A stretch of 64,000 bases of DNA, from NCBI GenBank assembly GCA_007753675.1, contig CP036432.1:6608394-6672393 (forward strand), in the 5' to 3' direction. Under the pieces are notes generated by a model, which was not told where the DNA came from, searched no databases, and was given only the letters and a program-made list of their open reading frames with translations. A program made the translations under genes and the position numbers. Shown one piece after another: positions 7,447 through 16,900 of the stretch; positions within the stretch are counted from its first letter, which is position 1, and each line of letters starts with the position of its first letter. This stretch comes from Stieleria magnilauensis (lineage in GTDB: Bacteria > Planctomycetota > Planctomycetia > Pirellulales > Pirellulaceae).

Positions 7447-9156
7447 TCACCACTTGGGTTTGAATCGTCGCTCGATGTGGTAAACGATTTGCTCGCGACT
7501 TTGCTCCGCGGAAAGGCTCTTGGTTCGCTCGATGTCTTCGACCTCCATCGCGAGTTCGGCGTCGCGGACCACCTCGCGCAGCCACTGAGAAACGTGGTGG
7601 TTGGTCAGGTGGAATTGCCACGTTTCGTCGTCCACCCCATTGGCGGTTTTGACAAATTCTTTCAAGTTTGCCGCGGGCAGTTTGAGTTTCGATTCCGGAC
7701 CGCGAAACACAAACTGCAAGTCCTCATCCATTTCGCCGTTGTAGTAACTGTGCAGGTGTCGTTGGCCATCGACTCGCGGGGTAATTCGGCTAAACCATTG
7801 AGTCCGGCGGTCGCCCCGTCGCCAGGCCAGGGCCTGGTGAATCTGTCTCCCTTCGGCGGCAGCGAACCGGGGACTCTGCTGGCCGATCCGCTGACAGATC
7901 TCGACAATCGCTTGATGTGGATCGCTGGCGATGGAAATGAACCATTTCACGTTTTGCAAGACAACATCGGACAGCTCGTCGTGGAACGCCGAGACGAAGA
8001 TGTAGCCTTCCAGCTCGACCGGGTTCCATTGATTGGCTGGCTCCCAACCTCGAGGGGCCGCATAGTGAGCTTCATCGACGATGATCCAGTGGGGGCGACC
8101 GCATCGACTTCGCAGTTCGGCCAAGGCACGGTGCAGGCGATCGCAATAGCTCGGCCGTTCGTCTTTTTCGACGCTATACAGGCTGACGATACAATGTTCG
8201 TCAGGCTGTTTCAGGACGCCAACCACCTCCTCGATCGAGGGTGCACGTTCACTGTTGCCAAGGGCCACGGCGTTATCAATCCCCGGATAGTCGCCTTCGG
8301 GGTCGATGATGCAGCATTGCTCTCCCCGTTCGGTCAGCTGCTCAAGGACACTGATGGCGAATTTGCTTTTTCCACCACCCGGCCCGCCGGTCACCAGCAG
8401 GCTCTCGCCATACTGCGGAATCGAGAACGGTCGGCCGTCCCGCTTGGCCCCCAACGTCAGCCCCCGACCATCGAATCCCAGCAAATGCGCCAAGTCATTT
8501 TCCAGAATCATTTCAACAAGTTGCTCGACGCCCTCCCCACGCGGCTTTTGGAGAACAATGTCGGCCATCTCCTTGACCGGCTGAAGCGCGTTGTCGACCG
8601 CAGCCGACGCGCCGCAGAGCCGCAGCATCGCCTCGTCATTTTCCGCATCGCCGACGGCCACCACGTTGACTGGTGAAACCTCGATCTCTTTCAGCGTGCG
8701 CGACAACCCGGCGGCCTTGTTGATCCCGCTAGGCAAGATCATCACGGCGTCTTTGTTGAAGATGATCTGAAGATCCAAAGCCATTTCGCGGATGACTTCA
8801 AGAGCGACCGTCTCATAGGGGTTCCACGTCGCAACGATCGCCCGCCCCGTTTCCAACCGTTCGACTCCCCGTCGCCGCAACTCCGCGACAAACGGTTCCG
8901 GTGGCGGATCAACGAGCAGCGTCTCCTCGTTGGTTTCCGGATCGTAGACTAACGCGCCATTTTCGGCGACGATTTTCTCGAACAGCAACACCGCCGGAAA
9001 GATGTCCAAAATGGGCTCCAATCGTCGACCCGTGACCAAGACCAAACGCCTTCCCGAATCGCGAAGACGCTTGAGGGCATCGATGGTCGAAGGGGGGACG
9101 ATCCCGTGTTCGGCGAGCGTGCCGTCATAGTCGGCCGCTAAAACATGATAACGCAT
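7447..9156 (-). CDS. HAD-IIB phosphatase fused to HerA/DUF87-like ATPase
   Basis: A 569-aa two-module protein. Residues about 1-215 form a Cof-type HAD phosphatase: motif I DYDGTLAEHG, motif II LVTGR, and motif IV AVGDAENDEAM. Residues about 235-430 form a P-loop ATPase: Walker A GGPGGGKSKF, IIDPEGDYPG (typical of DUF87/HerA-type ATPases) and Walker B WIIVDEAHYAAP. The remaining 140 residues are hydrophilic and carry no recognised domain. The fusion hints at a nucleotide- or sugar-phosphate-gated ATPase, but function is unknown. It is transcribed toward the small gene at 7017 and away from the PDZ protein at 9474. The HAD catalytic aspartates and the ATPase motifs all look intact, so both halves are probably active. 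Confidence 0.85.
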   Translation of the reverse strand: MRYHVLAADYDGTLAEHGIVPPSTIDALKRLRDSGRRLVLVTGRRLEPILDIFPAVLLFEKIVAENGALVYDPETNEETLLVDPPPEPFVAELRRRGVERLETGRAIVATWNPYETVALEVIREMALDLQIIFNKDAVMILPSGINKAAGLSRTLKEIEVSPVNVVAVGDAENDEAMLRLCGASAAVDNALQPVKEMADIVLQKPRGEGVEQLVEMILENDLAHLLGFDGRGLTLGAKRDGRPFSIPQYGESLLVTGGPGGGKSKFAISVLEQLTERGEQCCIIDPEGDYPGIDNAVALGNSERAPSIEEVVGVLKQPDEHCIVSLYSVEKDERPSYCDRLHRALAELRSRCGRPHWIIVDEAHYAAPRGWEPANQWNPVELEGYIFVSAFHDELSDVVLQNVKWFISIASDPHQAIVEICQRIGQQSPRFAAAEGRQIHQALAWRRGDRRTQWFSRITPRVDGQRHLHSYYNGEMDEDLQFVFRGPESKLKLPAANLKEFVKTANGVDDETWQFHLTNHHVSQWLREVVRDAELAMEVEDIERTKSLSAEQSREQIVYHIERRFKPKW

Positions 9157-9473
9157 AGAGTGTTCGCTTGATGCGATCGCTTCCGATCCAATCCGGTGTA
9201 GAGCACGGGCTGACGGCTACCAAAAGTACAGCGGAGAACGCCGCCACTGCCCCTTGCAAGCATCCGTGTTCGGTCTGCCGAAACGTGTTGCCCGGCGAAG
9301 GGAATCCACTGCAAGCGGCGCGCCCGATCGGCATGTGCTTTGCGACCGTGGTTTTGCGTTCGTGATTTGGAACGGCCGGCCCCTCTTGGGCACGCGCGAC
9401 AACGATGAGATCGAGCTGGGTTTCCCATCACCAAGAGCAGCCGGGCCCCCATTTAGCAGTTTTGGAGAGAACA
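9157..9473. other. Divergent intergenic region
   Basis: This 317-bp stretch separates two divergent genes and should hold promoters for both. Short overlapping frames exist on both strands but are Arg/Cys-rich without ribosome binding sites, so they are not called. GGAGAG at 9464-9469 is the ribosome binding site of the next gene. Confidence 0.4.
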
Positions 9474-10106
9474 ATGAAGATTGCACAATGGTCGATGGCG
9501 ACTGCTCTGTGTTCTATCATGCTGGTCGGTTATCTGCCGCTGACCATGGCGCAGCAGCCAGACCCGAAAAATGAAACTTCAGCGCGTACCGCGGCGCCAC
9601 AGAGAGAAGGTGGAATCCTGCGCAGCGAAATGCAGCAGGAACAGGGCGACGACCAACAGGGGACTGAAGAAGGCATGCCGAGAACCCGTGCGGTTCCCGG
9701 CAGACGATCTGTTCCCGAAGCACAGCTTGCCCCCGACGATCAACGCCTCGCGCCTCAGTGGCAACCGCCGGATCGCCACCGCTGGAAGCTGGGCGTTTAT
9801 GCATCGAACACCGATACCGGCGTGGTGGTCACACAGGTCATCCCCGGCAGCCCGGCCCGCGACGTGGGGCTGGAGCGTGGTGACCGCATCGTCGCGGTCG
9901 GAGGCTTCCAGGTCGGTTGGGTGGATGACCGTCTGTACCCGCTCGGTGCCGAACTGCAACGCCAAGCGGGGCATAACGGGCGCGCCAAACTGCTGGTGCA
10001 GAACGTCCGCAACCGCAACCTGTTGACCCTGGATGTTCATCTGGAGGGCCGCCACGACAGACGCGCCAGGATCCAGGACGCCGGATTGGCACAACCTTTG
10101 CCATAA
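9474..10106 (+). CDS. Secreted PDZ-domain protein
   Basis: A 210-aa exported protein. The start at 9474 gives a clean signal peptide (MKIAQWSMATALCSIMLVGY, cleavage probably after TMA near residue 26) and is preceded by GGAGAG at 9464-9469; a longer frame from 9405 lacks both. Residues about 27-100 are a low-complexity Gln/Glu/Arg/Pro linker. Residues about 103-190 are a PDZ domain, with the carboxylate-binding region in LGVYASNTDTGVVVTQV and VIPGSPARDVGLERGDRIVAVGG, as in HtrA-type C-terminal domains but without any protease domain. It may act as an envelope scaffold or substrate adaptor. It heads a row of small stress-type genes on the plus strand. Confidence 0.8.
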   Translation: MKIAQWSMATALCSIMLVGYLPLTMAQQPDPKNETSARTAAPQREGGILRSEMQQEQGDDQQGTEEGMPRTRAVPGRRSVPEAQLAPDDQRLAPQWQPPDRHRWKLGVYASNTDTGVVVTQVIPGSPARDVGLERGDRIVAVGGFQVGWVDDRLYPLGAELQRQAGHNGRAKLLVQNVRNRNLLTLDVHLEGRHDRRARIQDAGLAQPLP

Positions 10107-10209
10107 AGAAACAGAAGTTTGCAACCGAAATGCTTCGGTCGCGCTGAATGGGAGTTCGTTCACTCCTTCCGCGACCCGAGATCAAAAACGTAGTCGAAGG
10201 AAAATCAAA

Positions 10210-10638
10210 ATGGTCACAAGACAACAAGCCAGTGGGCAATGGAGCCAGATTCACGGTGCCGTCCAGAAGAAATACGGGCAGGTCACCGACGATGAATTGC
10301 GAGAAGTCGAAGGCGACAGCGAGCGATTGATCGGGTTGATCCAAAAGAAGGCCGGTGTGGCACGCGAAGAGGTCGAGTCGTTCGTCCGCAAGGTCTACCA
10401 GGACTGTGGAGAAACCTGCTCGAACCTGACCGAACGCGCCGGTGAGTATGCCCAGGCGACCCGCGACCAACTGCGTCAAGGGTACGAGGGGACCACCCAG
10501 GCCGTCGCCAAGCACCCGTTGGAATCGGTCGTCACTGCTCTCGGTGTCGGCCTGCTTGCGGGAATTGCAATCGGCTACTCACTGGCAGCCGATCGCTACC
10601 GACAACCCACCTGGCGCGAACGCTTCTCCGGACGTTGA
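10210..10638 (+). CDS. CsbD-like / DUF883-type stress protein
   Basis: A 142-aa protein; the start at 10210 (MVTRQQASGQW) has GAAGGA just upstream, while the longer frame from 10033 overlaps the previous gene and has no ribosome binding site. Residues about 8-60 match the CsbD-like general-stress family (GQWSQIHGAVQKKYGQVTDD, then EVEGDSERLIGLIQKKAG). The C-terminal part resembles the DUF883/ElaB group: amphipathic helix with QATRDQLRQGYE, then a hydrophobic segment VVTALGVGLLAGIAIGYSLA that should anchor it in the inner membrane, ending in a short basic tail. So it is a CsbD/DUF883 chimera. Such proteins are induced by general stress, with no known biochemistry. Confidence 0.8.
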   Translation: MVTRQQASGQWSQIHGAVQKKYGQVTDDELREVEGDSERLIGLIQKKAGVAREEVESFVRKVYQDCGETCSNLTERAGEYAQATRDQLRQGYEGTTQAVAKHPLESVVTALGVGLLAGIAIGYSLAADRYRQPTWRERFSGR

Positions 10639-10723
10639 AAGCGTTGACACCGGTTTCCCATCATTCCCGGCAGCAGGACGCTCTGAATCCTTACCCCATT
10701 TCCAGCAAGAAGAAGCGATACCC

Positions 10724-10954
10724 ATGAGTACATCGACCACCCAACAAAAGAATTCCACCGACAACAGCCGCAGCCAGGGTGATTTCACACAGGCCGCGAC
10801 GGAAGGTCTGCAAGAGTACGGCAGCCACTATGTTGCGGCCCCGGCCAAGGACGTCGTCAAACTGTTGAAAAGCTACGCTGAAGAGAAGCCCGACGTCGCA
10901 GCGATGTGGTGCTTCGCCTTCGGCGTCATCGTCGGCTGGAAGCTTCGCGGCTAG
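10724..10954 (+). CDS. Small hydrophilic protein with C-terminal membrane segment
   Basis: A 76-aa protein, starting MSTSTTQQKNSTDNSRSQGD, with a disordered Ser/Thr/Gln N-terminus, an amphipathic middle (VAAPAKDVVKLLKSYAEEKP) and a short hydrophobic end, DVAAMWCFAFGVIVGWKL. It follows the CsbD-like gene by 85 bases and probably shares its transcript. A longer overlapping frame starting at 10442 is a shadow of that neighbour. No family was recognised with confidence; the shape resembles the membrane-tethered small proteins that accompany CsbD/DUF883 genes. Confidence 0.65.
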   Translation: MSTSTTQQKNSTDNSRSQGDFTQAATEGLQEYGSHYVAAPAKDVVKLLKSYAEEKPDVAAMWCFAFGVIVGWKLRG

Positions 10955-10960
10955 GCCTCG

Positions 10961-11174
10961 ATGATGAACGCGCACGAGACTTCGATGCAGGCGGTCGTTT
11001 ACGACGACTACGGAGACGACCGACTTCGTGCAATCCGACGAGCGCTGGAACCTCGTGTTCGATGCGGCAGGCAAATCGGGTTACTGGGATTCGCGGTCCG
11101 TCTTGCTTGACGGAGGTCGATCGACCGACAAGACGTGCGGCACGGCTTTTGCGTCTGTGCGGCTCCCTGTTTGA
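10961..11174 (+). pseudogene. Core-deleted zinc-type alcohol dehydrogenase/quinone reductase (MDR) remnant
   Basis: Two pieces of one MDR gene survive. From 10961 the frame reads MMNAHETSMQAVVYDDYG, the typical MDR N-terminus (MQAVVYDDYG). After about 11020 the match stops, and from about 11025 another frame reads ERWNLVFDAAGKSGYWDSRS then VLLDGG, the signature of the coenzyme-domain part of quinone reductases (VFDAxGK...LLxxGG). The two pieces are in different frames, so most of the gene has been lost by a deletion that also shifted frame; the remnant ends at the TGA at 11172-11174. A whole, unrelated-length MDR gene lies at 12120-13145. Confidence 0.65.
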
Positions 11175-11362
11175 GTCGATTGACGACGGCCGAGAACTCT
11201 CTCAACTCTCGGATCAAGGCCACCGCTGCCGCCGCAAAACGATTCGTGCTGGACACTCACTGGTCAGCCTGGTCGATTTTGCTTCACCTTCGATCGAAGG
11301 TTGCGCCGTCAGTGACCAAGTTTGGAATCGCGAACATGCAAAGACATCGAATAAGGTCGAAC

Positions 11363-12031
11363 ATGGCAAAAAAAGGCAATGCAGTTTCCGGCTCGAAGAT
11401 CGGCAACGGGGGCGAACTACATCAGACCGTTTCCGGTGACGGTCAGCGGCTGACAACCAATCAGGGTGTTGTGGTTTCTGATGACCAGAACACACTCACC
11501 GTTGGACCTCGCGGTCCTCAACTGCTGGAAGATTTCATTTTGCGTGAGAAGATCACGCACTTCGACCACGAACGAATTCCGGAACGCGTCGTCCATGTCC
11601 GCGGGTACGCAGCGCACGGATACTTCCAGGCGTACAAGGGCAACAGCAAGCTGACCAAAGCCGCGTTCTTGCAAGACCCCGAGGCACAAACACCGGTCTT
11701 CTGCCGTTTCTCGACCATTGCCGGCAGCGCCGGATCGCCCGACCTGGCACGCGACGTCCGCGGCCCCTCGGTCCTGTTCGACTGCGTGGTGGTTGCCCCA
11801 GCGGCAAGCCAATCAGCAACGTTGGTCGCCAATGCCGATGCGATCGATTGGATCCGCGACGCGTTCGGTCACCTGAAGGTGATCGGATTCAACGACGCAG
11901 CAAAACCGATGTTCGAAAAAGCATCCGTTGCGATCGACGCCGATGAGGGCGTAGTCGACGTCAGTGGGGGGAACTTTGACGCGTTCACCACCGCCGCCAA
12001 AAAGCATCGCATTGGGGATCGAGAGTGTTAG
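11363..12031 (+). pseudogene. KatE-type large-subunit catalase with the catalytic core deleted
   Basis: The frame encodes 222 aa where a large-subunit (clade 2) catalase has about 700. Residues about 1-133 match the N-terminus, including the distal-histidine segment [16 protein letters not shown] and [21 protein letters not shown]; then the sequence jumps directly to the C-terminal flavodoxin/GATase-like domain ([19 protein letters not shown] ... [17 protein letters not shown]). The heme-binding core with the distal Asn and the proximal R-x-F-x-Y tyrosine is missing, so catalase activity is not possible. The join is in frame, near 11764. The start at 11363 fits the family N-terminus, but no strong Shine-Dalgarno precedes it. 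Whether the short product is made is unknown. Confidence 0.8.
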
Positions 12032-12119
12032 AAAGACAATTCTCAATCCCTTTCGTACGGACCAATGATGAACAGACCCGGGACAAACCCGGGACAGGCC
12101 CACCCCACAGGAAACTCTG

Positions 12120-13145
12120 ATGGCTACCCAAACCTCACAATCGACGAAGTCAAAGCAAATCGAACTCGCCTCGCGACCTGACGGCGAACCGACGGAAGCG
12201 AATTTCAAGCAAACCGTTGTCGAGATCCCGCCGATTGCAGATGGCGAATTCTTGGTCAAGAACGAATGGATGTCGGTCGATCCCTACATGCGAGGCCGAA
12301 TGAAAGCGGGTGATAGCTATGTGCCAGCTTTCTCAATCGACCAACCCTTAGAAGGCGGTTGCATCGGCAAGGTGGTGGAGTCTCGGCATACCAGCTTCAA
12401 AGAAGGCGACTACGTGCTGGGCACTCTCGGATGGCGAGAGTATTGGACGTCGACCGGTGAAGGGGTCACCCCCATTTCCAGCGATCTGGCCCCGGTACAG
12501 GCCTACCTGGGTGTGCTCGGCATGACGGGCATGACGGCCTGGGTCGGCTTGAACCGAATCGCAAACCTGTCCAACAACAGCACCGTCTTCGTTTCGGCCG
12601 CCTCGGGCGCGGTCGGTTCGGTCGCCTGCCAGATCGCCAAAGCGAAAGACTGCCGCGTCATCGGTAGTGCCGGTCAACCGTCCAAGATCGAGTGGTTGAG
12701 CGGAAAAATCGGCATCGATGCCGTTATCAACTACAAGGAAACGGACGATCTGACCGCGGCATTGAGAGAGCATGCACCCGACGGCATTGACGTTTACTTT
12801 GACAACGTCGGCGGCGACCATCTGGAAGCGGCCCTCGAGGTGATGAACGATTTCGGATGCTGCGTCGAATGTGGCATGATCTCCACCTACAACGCCACCG
12901 AGCCGCCCGCCGCCCCACGAAACCTGTTCAAAGTCGTCAGCAAACGCATTCGCATGCAAGGCTTCATCGTTCGCGACCACATGAGCGATCAAGAGGAATT
13001 CACCCGCGAGATGGTCTCGCTGATCAAGTCCGACAAAGTCGTTTGGGAGGAGTCCATTGTCTCCGGGCTGGAGAATGCCCCGGCCGCCTTTATCGGATTA
13101 TTCAGTGGCGACAACCTCGGCAAGCAACTCGTCCGCATCGACTGA
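12120..13145 (+). CDS. NADP-dependent oxidoreductase, CurA/prostaglandin-reductase type (MDR)
   Basis: A 341-aa medium-chain dehydrogenase/reductase. The family N-terminal motif WMSVDPYMRGRM, the substrate-side motif GMTGMTAWVGL, the NADP Rossmann loop SAASGAVGSVACQIAK and IDVYFDNVGGDHLEAAL are all present, and length equals that of curcumin reductase CurA/YncB and prostaglandin reductases. It should reduce alpha,beta-unsaturated carbonyls with NADPH in the cytoplasm, detoxifying lipid-peroxidation or quinone-type electrophiles. No zinc-binding cysteine pattern is seen, as expected for this branch. ACAGGAAA just upstream is the ribosome binding site. It follows two broken stress genes and is the intact member of that block. 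Confidence 0.88.
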   Translation: MATQTSQSTKSKQIELASRPDGEPTEANFKQTVVEIPPIADGEFLVKNEWMSVDPYMRGRMKAGDSYVPAFSIDQPLEGGCIGKVVESRHTSFKEGDYVLGTLGWREYWTSTGEGVTPISSDLAPVQAYLGVLGMTGMTAWVGLNRIANLSNNSTVFVSAASGAVGSVACQIAKAKDCRVIGSAGQPSKIEWLSGKIGIDAVINYKETDDLTAALREHAPDGIDVYFDNVGGDHLEAALEVMNDFGCCVECGMISTYNATEPPAAPRNLFKVVSKRIRMQGFIVRDHMSDQEEFTREMVSLIKSDKVVWEESIVSGLENAPAAFIGLFSGDNLGKQLVRID

Positions 13146-13152
13146 TACTGGG

Positions 13153-13191
13153 GTCATCAACTGAAGTCGTCAACTGAAGTCGTCAACTCGG
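13153..13191. repeat. Three tandem 13-bp units
   Basis: GTCATCAACTGAA, GTCGTCAACTGAA and GTCGTCAACTCGG follow one another directly after the stop of the reductase gene. The unit length is not a multiple of a helical turn and there is no evident role; it may be a slippage product. Confidence 0.7.
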
Positions 13192-13222
13192 GTCACACGT
13201 CTCGTTCCATCGGAAACTCGCA

Positions 13223-13243
13223 CCCTCGCATCGCATGCGAGGG
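13223..13243. terminator. Palindrome between convergent genes
   Basis: A perfect 9-bp stem, CCCTCGCAT and ATGCGAGGG, encloses the three-base loop CGC. It lies 78 bases past the plus-strand reductase and before the end of the minus-strand gene at 13298. No U-tract follows, so a terminator role is likely but not certain. Confidence 0.5.
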
Positions 13244-13297
13244 CAGAATCTCCATACAGTCCGGCCGCTACCGGACTCGATCGCTGACTTGGCGCGT

Positions 13298-13582
13298 CTA
13301 CCTGCGCGGTCCGATCAGTGTCGGCGCGCCGAAGAAGATCTGTCGCAAGGGTCGGACCGGTTCAGCTGAAACGCGAGACGTTGTGATCAATCGAATCGTA
13401 TTGCCGTAGACGTGCAGCGGACGCCCCGGTCGCTGATGGATCGGCATGGATTTAATTCGTTCACGGTACTCACCGGTCGCAATGATGACGGGACTCCAAC
13501 CGGTCGGGGAGGCGGCTCGTCCATCATCGGCGGCGAGCGAGGTGAAACCGAAAACGAGTATCAATAGGGTGGAACGCAGCAT
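13298..13582 (-). CDS. Short exported protein of unknown function
   Basis: A 94-aa reading frame opening with a convincing signal peptide, MLRSTLLILVFGFTSLAADD (cleavage near residue 17), followed by a compact basic body (WSPVIIATGEYRERIKSMPI ... RPLHVYGNTIRLI). A body of this type, with PxRPLHVYGNT, resembles short secreted proteins common in Pirellulaceae, which supports it as real; there is no assigned function. GGAG lies about 14 bases upstream, somewhat far. It is convergent with the CurA-type gene and divergent from the giant kinase gene. Confidence 0.55.
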   Translation of the reverse strand: MLRSTLLILVFGFTSLAADDGRAASPTGWSPVIIATGEYRERIKSMPIHQRPGRPLHVYGNTIRLITTSRVSAEPVRPLRQIFFGAPTLIGPRR

Positions 13583-13984
13583 GGTCTGTAGGTCTCCGTG
13601 TGTTGAGCATCAAGAAGTGAATCAGTTCATCGGCGATGCGGGCGAGACGACACCGCCCTCGCGATGGTGACTCCACGGCAATCGGCAACTGCCGTGCCAA
13701 TCGAACACCCGCCCGACCGAGGGAGTCTGCAACCGACGAATGACTCGCAGACGATTGACGACGGCGATCATTGTCGGTCCAATTCGGCTACACTTTAGGG
13801 GTCTTGAAATGGATCGATTGTCTCGCGAGAGAACGAAGAATCGACGGCGAGAAGATGGAATGCGCAATGCTTGGTCGGTCTGACGCAGATCGCCGAAGCC
13901 GCTGCGCTCTGTGGTGTTCCTTTGGAAACATGAAGGAGATTGAGATCGCAGTGAGCGACGGGCGGCTAAGCAACGAGCGTTGCC
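13583..13984. other. Intergenic region upstream of the giant kinase
   Basis: This 402-bp region should carry promoters for the minus-strand exported protein and the plus-strand kinase. It holds a small inverted repeat (CACGGCA at 13674-13680 and TGCCGTG at 13690-13696). Frames at 13622-13867 and 13788-14114 on the minus strand are Arg/Ser-rich with no ribosome binding site and were not called. Confidence 0.4.
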
Positions 13985-16900
13985 ATGAATGATCGATCAC
14001 AGACGCTGCCGTTCGTCGTCGGCATCGGAATTGCAACCTACCGACAGGACGCGCTGCAAGCATTGGTTGCGGCACTGGGTGACGTGCCCGGCATGGCGGT
14101 CGTGTTGGTGCCACCGTTTGATTGCCGGGAAAGCCTGCTGCGACCGAATCGGCTACAGGAATTCACGCCATCGCGGGTGATCGAGGTCGTGTCCCGGGAA
14201 AAGCTCACCGCGGGCTGCGTCTTTGTCTGCCGCCCCCAGACGTTTCTCGAATTGCGTGGCGACGACCTTGTCGTCGTCGAACGCCAGGACGCAGACCTCG
14301 AATCCGGCCCGATCGACCACCTGTTTGATTCGCTCGCGCGGCAATGCGGGGAGTCCTGCACCGGCGTCCTCTTCGCTGCTGCAAGCGAACAGGGCGCGAG
14401 CGGGCTAAAGGCGATCGGCGACGCCGGCGGGCACACCTTTGCGATCGATACTGACTCAGTCACGGCAGCGACGGCCAGCGTTGCCGACTACATCATGCCT
14501 GTGGCGAAGGTTGCCTCGGCGATTCGAAAGCATGCGTTTCAATGGCAGAAGATCGAACAACTGCAACGGAAACGATCGACTGCTCCACTGGTTCACTCCG
14601 ACTCTGGTCAGACGGATCTTCTCGACAGCATGAACATCGCCACGCTGTTCCTGGATAACCAGCTGAAGATTCAGCGTTTCACTCAAGGGGTGACTGCACT
14701 TTATCAACTGAGCGCATCCGATATCGGCCGCCCGCTGCAGAGCGTGACCCACTTTGCGGTCGAGATGCCTCCGTATCCGGACGAGGTCACGCTGGTCGCC
14801 AATGCACCTGTTGAAGATGAAGTCGAAACGCAAGACGGTCGCTGGTTCCTTCGGCGCGTTCAACCGTATGCGGACGACACCACTGGCCGTGGCGGGCTGG
14901 TCGTGACGTTTTACGAGGTCACGGAGCAACACCAACTCCGCATGCGATTGGCTGCAGCACATGCGGTCACAAAACTGTTGGCGGACGCGGATTCCTTTGA
15001 AACGGTGATCCCCAAAGTCCTGAAGGCTCTCCGCAGCTCCTTGTCGGCGGAAGTCTGCTTGCTGTGGAGAGTGGACGCCCAAGCAGAATTCATGACCTGT
15101 GTCGAGGCTGACGCGATCGACCGCTCCTTGCAACCGTTCGTGGACCTCAGTCGCGACATCCGGATCGTCATCGGTGAAGGATTACCCGGACAAGCTTGGC
15201 TGGACCGCGAGCCGGTTTGGTTTGAAGACATTCAAAATAAAAAAGGGTTCATCCGAGCTGCCGCTGCCAAGCAGAGTAGCCTGACCAGCGGGGTCGGGTT
15301 TCCGATCGTCGTGGGCCGCAAGTTCAAGGGTGTCATCGAGATCTACACCGCTCGAACGCTGAAGCGAGAACCCGAACTGCTCCAATTACTTGGCGCGGTC
15401 GGAAACGAAATCGGACAGTTCATTCGGCAACGTCGACTCACCGACACGATCCGCGACGAAGAAGCGCGCAAGACGGCGATTCTTCGATCGGCACTCGATT
15501 GCGTCGTCACGATGGATACGACCGGTCGAATCGTCGACTTCAATCCGGCAGCCGAGCAGACCTTCGGCTATGCAGCCTCCGACGTCGTCGGCAGACTTCT
15601 GTCCGATGTCATCATCCCCGAAGAATTTCGTGAATCCCATCGCAACGGATTGACTCGATACCTCCATACCGGGACGTCCGATCTATTGGGCCGACGCGTT
15701 GAGCTGACCGCGCAACGAGCCGACGGCAGTTTGTTTCCTGTCGAGGTGGCGATCAGCGTTTCCCATGGTCGCGATGGCTCGCCATTTTTCACCGGCTACC
15801 TACGCGACATCACCGAACGCAAACAGGCCGATGAGATCCTGTTGGAGCGAGCCGAAATGGCGGCGTTGCACGCGTCGTTGGCGGTCTCGTTGGCCGGCGA
15901 GGCTCCGCTGGGCGAAATCCTCAACACCTGTTGCCAGAGAATCGTCGAAGGGCTCGATGCCGCCCACGCACATGTTTGGTTACTGGACGAACAAGACCAG
16001 ATGCTGGAACTGACGGCCAACGCCGGCGTCGACACCCACTTGGACGGTCCACCACGAAGGGTGCCTCTGGGGAAATCAAAAATCGGACAGATCGCGGCGA
16101 CCCAGCAACCGCTGCTGACCAATGATGTGTCGCATGATCCCGAGATCAGTGATTTACAGGGGTCCGGCCGGGAAGACATGGTGGGATTCGCCGGGTTTCC
16201 GCTGATCGTTGAACATCGCCTGGTCGGCGTGTTTGCGTTGTTCACCCGACACCCGCTGGCCCAGGCAGTCTTTGAGCAATTGATCCCGATGGCCGACGCG
16301 ATCGCGCAGTGCATCGCCAGAAAGGAGTCCGAGCAAAGGCTGGTCGATCGCGAACAGCGGTTGAATCTGGCGTTGGAGGCCGGTCGCCTGGGGACCTGGC
16401 ACTGGGACATTCAGAATGACCGCGTGACGTGGTCCGACCAGATGTTCGAAATCTTTGGTTATACGAACGATCAATTCGACGGGACGCGGGCTGGGTTTCT
16501 CGACATCATCCACCCCGACGATCAAGCATACGTTCGCAAGCGACTCGGCGACGCCGTGACGGGAACCTGCGGATCCTACGAGATGGATTTCAGAGTCATT
16601 CGAGGTGACGACGGGCGGACCATCTGGACGTCGGGACGAGGAGTCATCGACCGCGACGAGCTCAATCGACCGTTGGGCATCACCGCGGTGGCGAGTGACA
16701 TCACCGACCGCAAGCACTGGGAATTGGAACTCACCGACCGAGAGTCCCATCTCCGCAGCGTGATCGACAACACGCTCTTCTTTATCGGAGTCCTGGATGT
16801 CGAAGGCACGCTGCTGGAAGCCAATGCCGTCGCGATCAACGCCGGTGGTCTGAATCGAAACGATGTCATCGGCAAGAAATTCTGGGATTGCTACTGGTGG

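Noticed and set aside
7420-8676. A 418-codon plus-strand frame opposite the HAD/ATPase gene
   Set aside because: It is antisense to a clearly coding gene with intact catalytic motifs, has no domain similarity and no ribosome binding site.
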